The translations under genes and the position numbers were made by a program. Below the pieces are notes generated by a model. That model searched no databases. It was not told the DNA's origin and saw nothing but the letters and a program-made list of their open reading frames with translations. A DNA stretch of 34,356 nt from Sorangium cellulosum (GTDB taxonomy: Bacteria; Myxococcota_A; Polyangia; Polyangiales; Polyangiaceae): the NCBI GenBank assembly GCA_020720045.1, contig DYPH01000022.1, forward strand, positions 1 to 34,356. Reading direction: 5' to 3'. Numbering within the stretch: position 1 is the first letter of the stretch; every line of letters begins with the position of its first letter. Of this stretch, positions 31,866-34,356 are shown one piece after another.

Positions 31866-33353
31866 ATGGCCACACCGCTCGACGCCCCCGATTTTGAAGT
31901 CGCGATCCTCGGCACCGGCTTCGCCGGGCTCTGCATGGCCATCAAGCTCCGAGAGACCGGTGAGCGGCGGTTCGTGCTCCTGGAACGCGCGACCGACGTC
32001 GGCGGCACCTGGCGGGACAACACCTACCCCGGCGCGGCGTGCGACGTCCCTTCCCACCTGTATTCGCTCTCGTTCGCCCCAAATGCCGAGTGGTCACGGA
32101 CCTATCCGACCCAACCGGAATTGCTCCGCTACCTGAGGAGCCTCGCCGCCGACAACGGGCTCCTGCCCCACATTCGCTTTGAGCACCGGCTGGAGAAGGC
32201 CGAGTGGGATGGCGAAAAGCGCTGGTGGCGCCTGACGACGACCGGCGGCGTTGTCACGGCCCGGAAAGTGGTCTCGGGGACCGGTGGGCTCTCCGAGCCG
32301 AAGAATCCGGATATTCCTGGTATTGAAACCTTCCGCGGAACGATGTTTCATTCCTCCCGCTGGCGCCACGACGTCGATCTCACCGGGAAACGCGTCGCGG
32401 TGATCGGAACCGGGGCCTCGTCCATCCAGTTCGTCCCCGAAATTGCGCCTGCGGTCGCCCATCTTGACGTCTATCAGCGGACACCCAACTGGATCATTCC
32501 ACGAAGAGATCGCACCTACAGCGAGACGACGAAGACGCTTTTTCGAACCATTCCAGCACTCCGCGAGGCGCACCGGAAGTCCATTTACTGGACGCATGAG
32601 GCCCGCGTTGTCGGCATCGTTCTTCACCCGGCCTTGATGAAGGGCTTCCAACGTCTCGCAGAACGACATTTGAAAGCCCAGGTGCCTGCCGGGGATTTGC
32701 GAAAGAAAGTGCTCCCCGACTACACGATCGGCTGCAAGCGCGTGCTGATTTCGAATGCCTGGTATCCCGCACTCCAGCGACCCAACGTTACCCTCGTCAC
32801 CGACGGAATCGCGAAGATCGAAGGGAATACCATTGTTTCGACCGACGGTACGCGGCGTGAGGTCGACGTTCTGATCCTCGGGACCGGCTTCTACGCCACC
32901 GAAAATCCAATTTCTTCCAGTATTCGTGGCCGCGACGGACTCCTTCTTTCAGAAGCGTGGAAGGACGGCGAGGAGGCCTACCTCGGTACGCTCGTGAAGG
33001 ACTTTCCCAATTTCTTCTTTATCGTAGGCCCGAATACGGGACTCGGTCATTCATCCATGATCTACATGATTGAGGCCCAGGTTGCCTACATTCAATCTCT
33101 CTTCCGACACATGGCTTCGGCATCGGCGACGACACTTGAAGTCTCCCCCGCCGTCCAGGACGCCTACAATCACGAGCTACAGAAGAAGCTGAAGGGCTCG
33201 ATCTGGGCCACGGGGTGCAAGAGCTGGTATCAACATCGAAGCGGCAAGATTACGGTCCTTTGGCCCGATTTTACGTTCAAATTCCTTGAACGTACCCAGG
33301 CCTTCCAAGCGAGCGACTACCTCCTCGATCACCGGCGCCGTCAGGCTGCTTAG
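31866..33353 (+). CDS. Baeyer-Villiger-type flavin monooxygenase
   Basis: A 495-residue FAD- and NADPH-dependent monooxygenase that inserts oxygen next to a carbonyl, turning ketones into esters or lactones. The FAD Rossmann loop is GTGFAG (16-21), and the type I BVMO fingerprint FxGxxxHxxxW is present as Phe156, Gly158, His162 and Trp166 (FRGTMFHSSRW). The NADPH loop follows in VIGTGASSIQFVP, and ILGTGFYATE is the C-terminal ATG-like motif. AGGGAA precedes the ATG by a normal distance. It is divergent from TetR with shared operators; the complete SDR gene follows 56 bases downstream. BVMO plus alcohol dehydrogenase-type SDR is a common pairing for alcohol-to-ketone-to-ester catabolism (inference). 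The substrate is unknown. Confidence 0.93.
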   Translation: MATPLDAPDFEVAILGTGFAGLCMAIKLRETGERRFVLLERATDVGGTWRDNTYPGAACDVPSHLYSLSFAPNAEWSRTYPTQPELLRYLRSLAADNGLLPHIRFEHRLEKAEWDGEKRWWRLTTTGGVVTARKVVSGTGGLSEPKNPDIPGIETFRGTMFHSSRWRHDVDLTGKRVAVIGTGASSIQFVPEIAPAVAHLDVYQRTPNWIIPRRDRTYSETTKTLFRTIPALREAHRKSIYWTHEARVVGIVLHPALMKGFQRLAERHLKAQVPAGDLRKKVLPDYTIGCKRVLISNAWYPALQRPNVTLVTDGIAKIEGNTIVSTDGTRREVDVLILGTGFYATENPISSSIRGRDGLLLSEAWKDGEEAYLGTLVKDFPNFFFIVGPNTGLGHSSMIYMIEAQVAYIQSLFRHMASASATTLEVSPAVQDAYNHELQKKLKGSIWATGCKSWYQHRSGKITVLWPDFTFKFLERTQAFQASDYLLDHRRRQAA

Positions 33354-33409
33354 ACCATCCACGATTCGCACTGATTGCCCAACAATCCTCTATTGATACC
33401 GGGAAAAAG

Positions 33410-34240
33410 ATGAAAGACTTCCGAAACAAAGTAGCGGCAATTACCGGAGCGGGTTCAGGGATGGGGCGCGAGCTCGCCCTCGAACTCGCCAAGCGGGGCT
33501 GTCACGTCGCGCTGTCCGATATTCACGAGGCGAACGTCGAAGCGACGGCGGACAAAGCGCGGGCCTTCGGCGTGAAGGTGACCGCCGCAAAGCTAGACGT
33601 TGCCGATCGGAAGGCCGTCTACGCCTGGGCCGACGAGGTGGTTCGTGAGCACGGCAAAGTAAATCTCGTATTCAACAACGCCGGTGTCGCTCTCGCGGCG
33701 ACGGTCGAGGGGATGAACTACGACGACTTCGAGTGGTTGATGAACATCAACTTCTGGGGGGTCGTCTACGGAACGAAGGCCTTCCTGCCCTACCTCAAGG
33801 CGAGCGGCGAAGGGCATATCGTTAATATATCCAGTGTTTTTGGACTTGCCGGAATCCCCTCCCAGTCGGCCTACAATGCGTCGAAGTTCGCCGTGCGTGG
33901 CTTCACCGAGTCGCTTCGAGTTGAGCTCGACATGATGAAATGTGGCGTCTCGGCGACGAGCATTCATCCTGGCGGCATCAAGACAAACATCGCGAAAGCG
34001 GCGCGCTCGGACGCCAGCATTACCGCGCTCGGTCTCGACCCCGCCGATGCGACGTCGAACTTCGAAAAGGCCTTCCGCACAACGGCCAACCAGGCAGCAA
34101 AGGTCATGCTTCGCGCCGTCGAACGCGACTCGCGGCGCGCGATGATCGGCGCCGACGCGTTCGCCATCGATGGGATGGTCCGCCTCCTTCCCGGCGCCTA
34201 CCAGAGCCTCGTCGCCTTCGCGACGACGCGCATGAAATAA
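33410..34240 (+). CDS. Short-chain dehydrogenase/reductase
   Basis: A complete 276-residue classical SDR, NAD(P)-dependent. The cofactor loop is TGAGSGMG (12-19), an acidic residue ends beta2 (ALSDIHEAN), VFNNAG follows, then NISSVFGLAG with the catalytic Ser, YNASK with Tyr155 and Lys159, and IHPGGIKTNI. The Asp at the end of beta2 (LSDIHEAN) favours NAD(H) over NADP(H). The purine-rich GGGAAAAAG before the ATG is a weak ribosome site. Its position after the BVMO gene suggests it interconverts an alcohol and the ketone substrate of that enzyme and shares its TetR control. It is unlike the truncated SDR at 5549-6145, which lacks its N-terminus. A tandem repeat begins 16 bases after its stop. 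Confidence 0.92.
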   Translation: MKDFRNKVAAITGAGSGMGRELALELAKRGCHVALSDIHEANVEATADKARAFGVKVTAAKLDVADRKAVYAWADEVVREHGKVNLVFNNAGVALAATVEGMNYDDFEWLMNINFWGVVYGTKAFLPYLKASGEGHIVNISSVFGLAGIPSQSAYNASKFAVRGFTESLRVELDMMKCGVSATSIHPGGIKTNIAKAARSDASITALGLDPADATSNFEKAFRTTANQAAKVMLRAVERDSRRAMIGADAFAIDGMVRLLPGAYQSLVAFATTRMK

Positions 34241-34256
34241 CAAACGCGGATCTTCT

Positions 34257-34356
34257 ACGCGTCCGTCCGCGAAGCGGGAGACGGCGCGGAGATCGCTACA
34301 AACGCGTCCGTCCGCGAAGCGGGAGACGGCGCGGAGATCGCTACAAACGCGTCCGT
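34257..34356. repeat. 45-bp tandem repeat cut by the window end
   Basis: Two identical 45-base units (34257-34301 and 34302-34346) and the first 10 bases of a third (34347-34356). Units begin ACGCGTCCGTCCGCGAAGCG and end GGAGATCGCTACAA. Each holds a small hairpin-capable core (CGC-GAA-GCG) and CCGTC/GACGG arms. The unit is a multiple of three and open in all three plus-strand frames, while the minus strand has a TAG in one frame. There are no unique spacers, so it is not a CRISPR array. The true copy number is unknown because the sequence ends inside it. Confidence 0.95.

Noticed and set aside
34257-34356. CRISPR array at the window end
   Set aside because: The 45-base units are contiguous and identical with no variable spacers, and no cas genes are present.

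Overview
The window is GC-rich and densely coded, and the two ends look like contig edges. Two predicted lipoproteins carry Asp/Gly/Ala-rich 'DAG/DGG' linkers right after the lipid-anchor cysteine, a style common in Myxococcota of the Polyangiales type. That assignment is an inference from composition and protein style, since no rRNA or other marker gene is present.

Layout. (1) 24-6591, plus strand: a 5'-truncated efflux membrane fusion protein, an AstD-like aldehyde dehydrogenase, a Trm112-like/methyltransferase protein, a GNAT protein, a DUF4246 oxygenase-like protein, a short-chain dehydrogenase whose NAD(P)-binding N-terminus is missing, and a DoxX-like membrane protein. (2) 6599-12124, minus strand: a 1606-residue protein of unknown function and a Cys-rich lipoprotein. 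(3) 12245-16221, plus strand: a small membrane protein, cofactor-independent phosphoglycerate mutase (gpmI), a beta-class-like glutathione transferase and a MOT1-type molybdate/sulfate transporter. (4) 16218-28939, minus strand: a tightly packed five-gene operon, in transcription order WGR-DUF4132 (MolR-like), a 1636-residue giant protein, a YehL-type MoxR AAA+ ATPase, a DUF5682-VWA fusion, and a SWIM zinc-finger protein. (5) 29544-34240: a glycine-rich RRM protein with a strong terminator, a lipoprotein alpha/beta hydrolase, a TetR regulator divergent from a Baeyer-Villiger monooxygenase, and a complete SDR. (6) 34257-34356: a 45-bp tandem repeat cut by the window end.

The most interesting system is the minus-strand operon. 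It matches in content and order the poorly understood E. coli molR/yehI-yehL-yehM-yehP-yehQ neighbourhood, but YehM-like and YehP-like parts are one polypeptide and a giant protein is inserted before the ATPase. A second, orphan paralogue of that giant protein lies about 11 kb away in the window. By analogy with other MoxR/VWA pairs, the AAA+ ring and the MIDAS-bearing VWA protein probably act together as a chaperone or remodelling machine. The client, and the roles of the WGR, SWIM and giant proteins, cannot be read from sequence.

The TetR/BVMO/SDR block looks like a small oxidative catabolic cassette. Its divergent promoter region carries three evenly built TGACA-N8-TGTCA operators. The junction between the DUF4246 gene and the headless SDR looks like a deletion or an assembly join.
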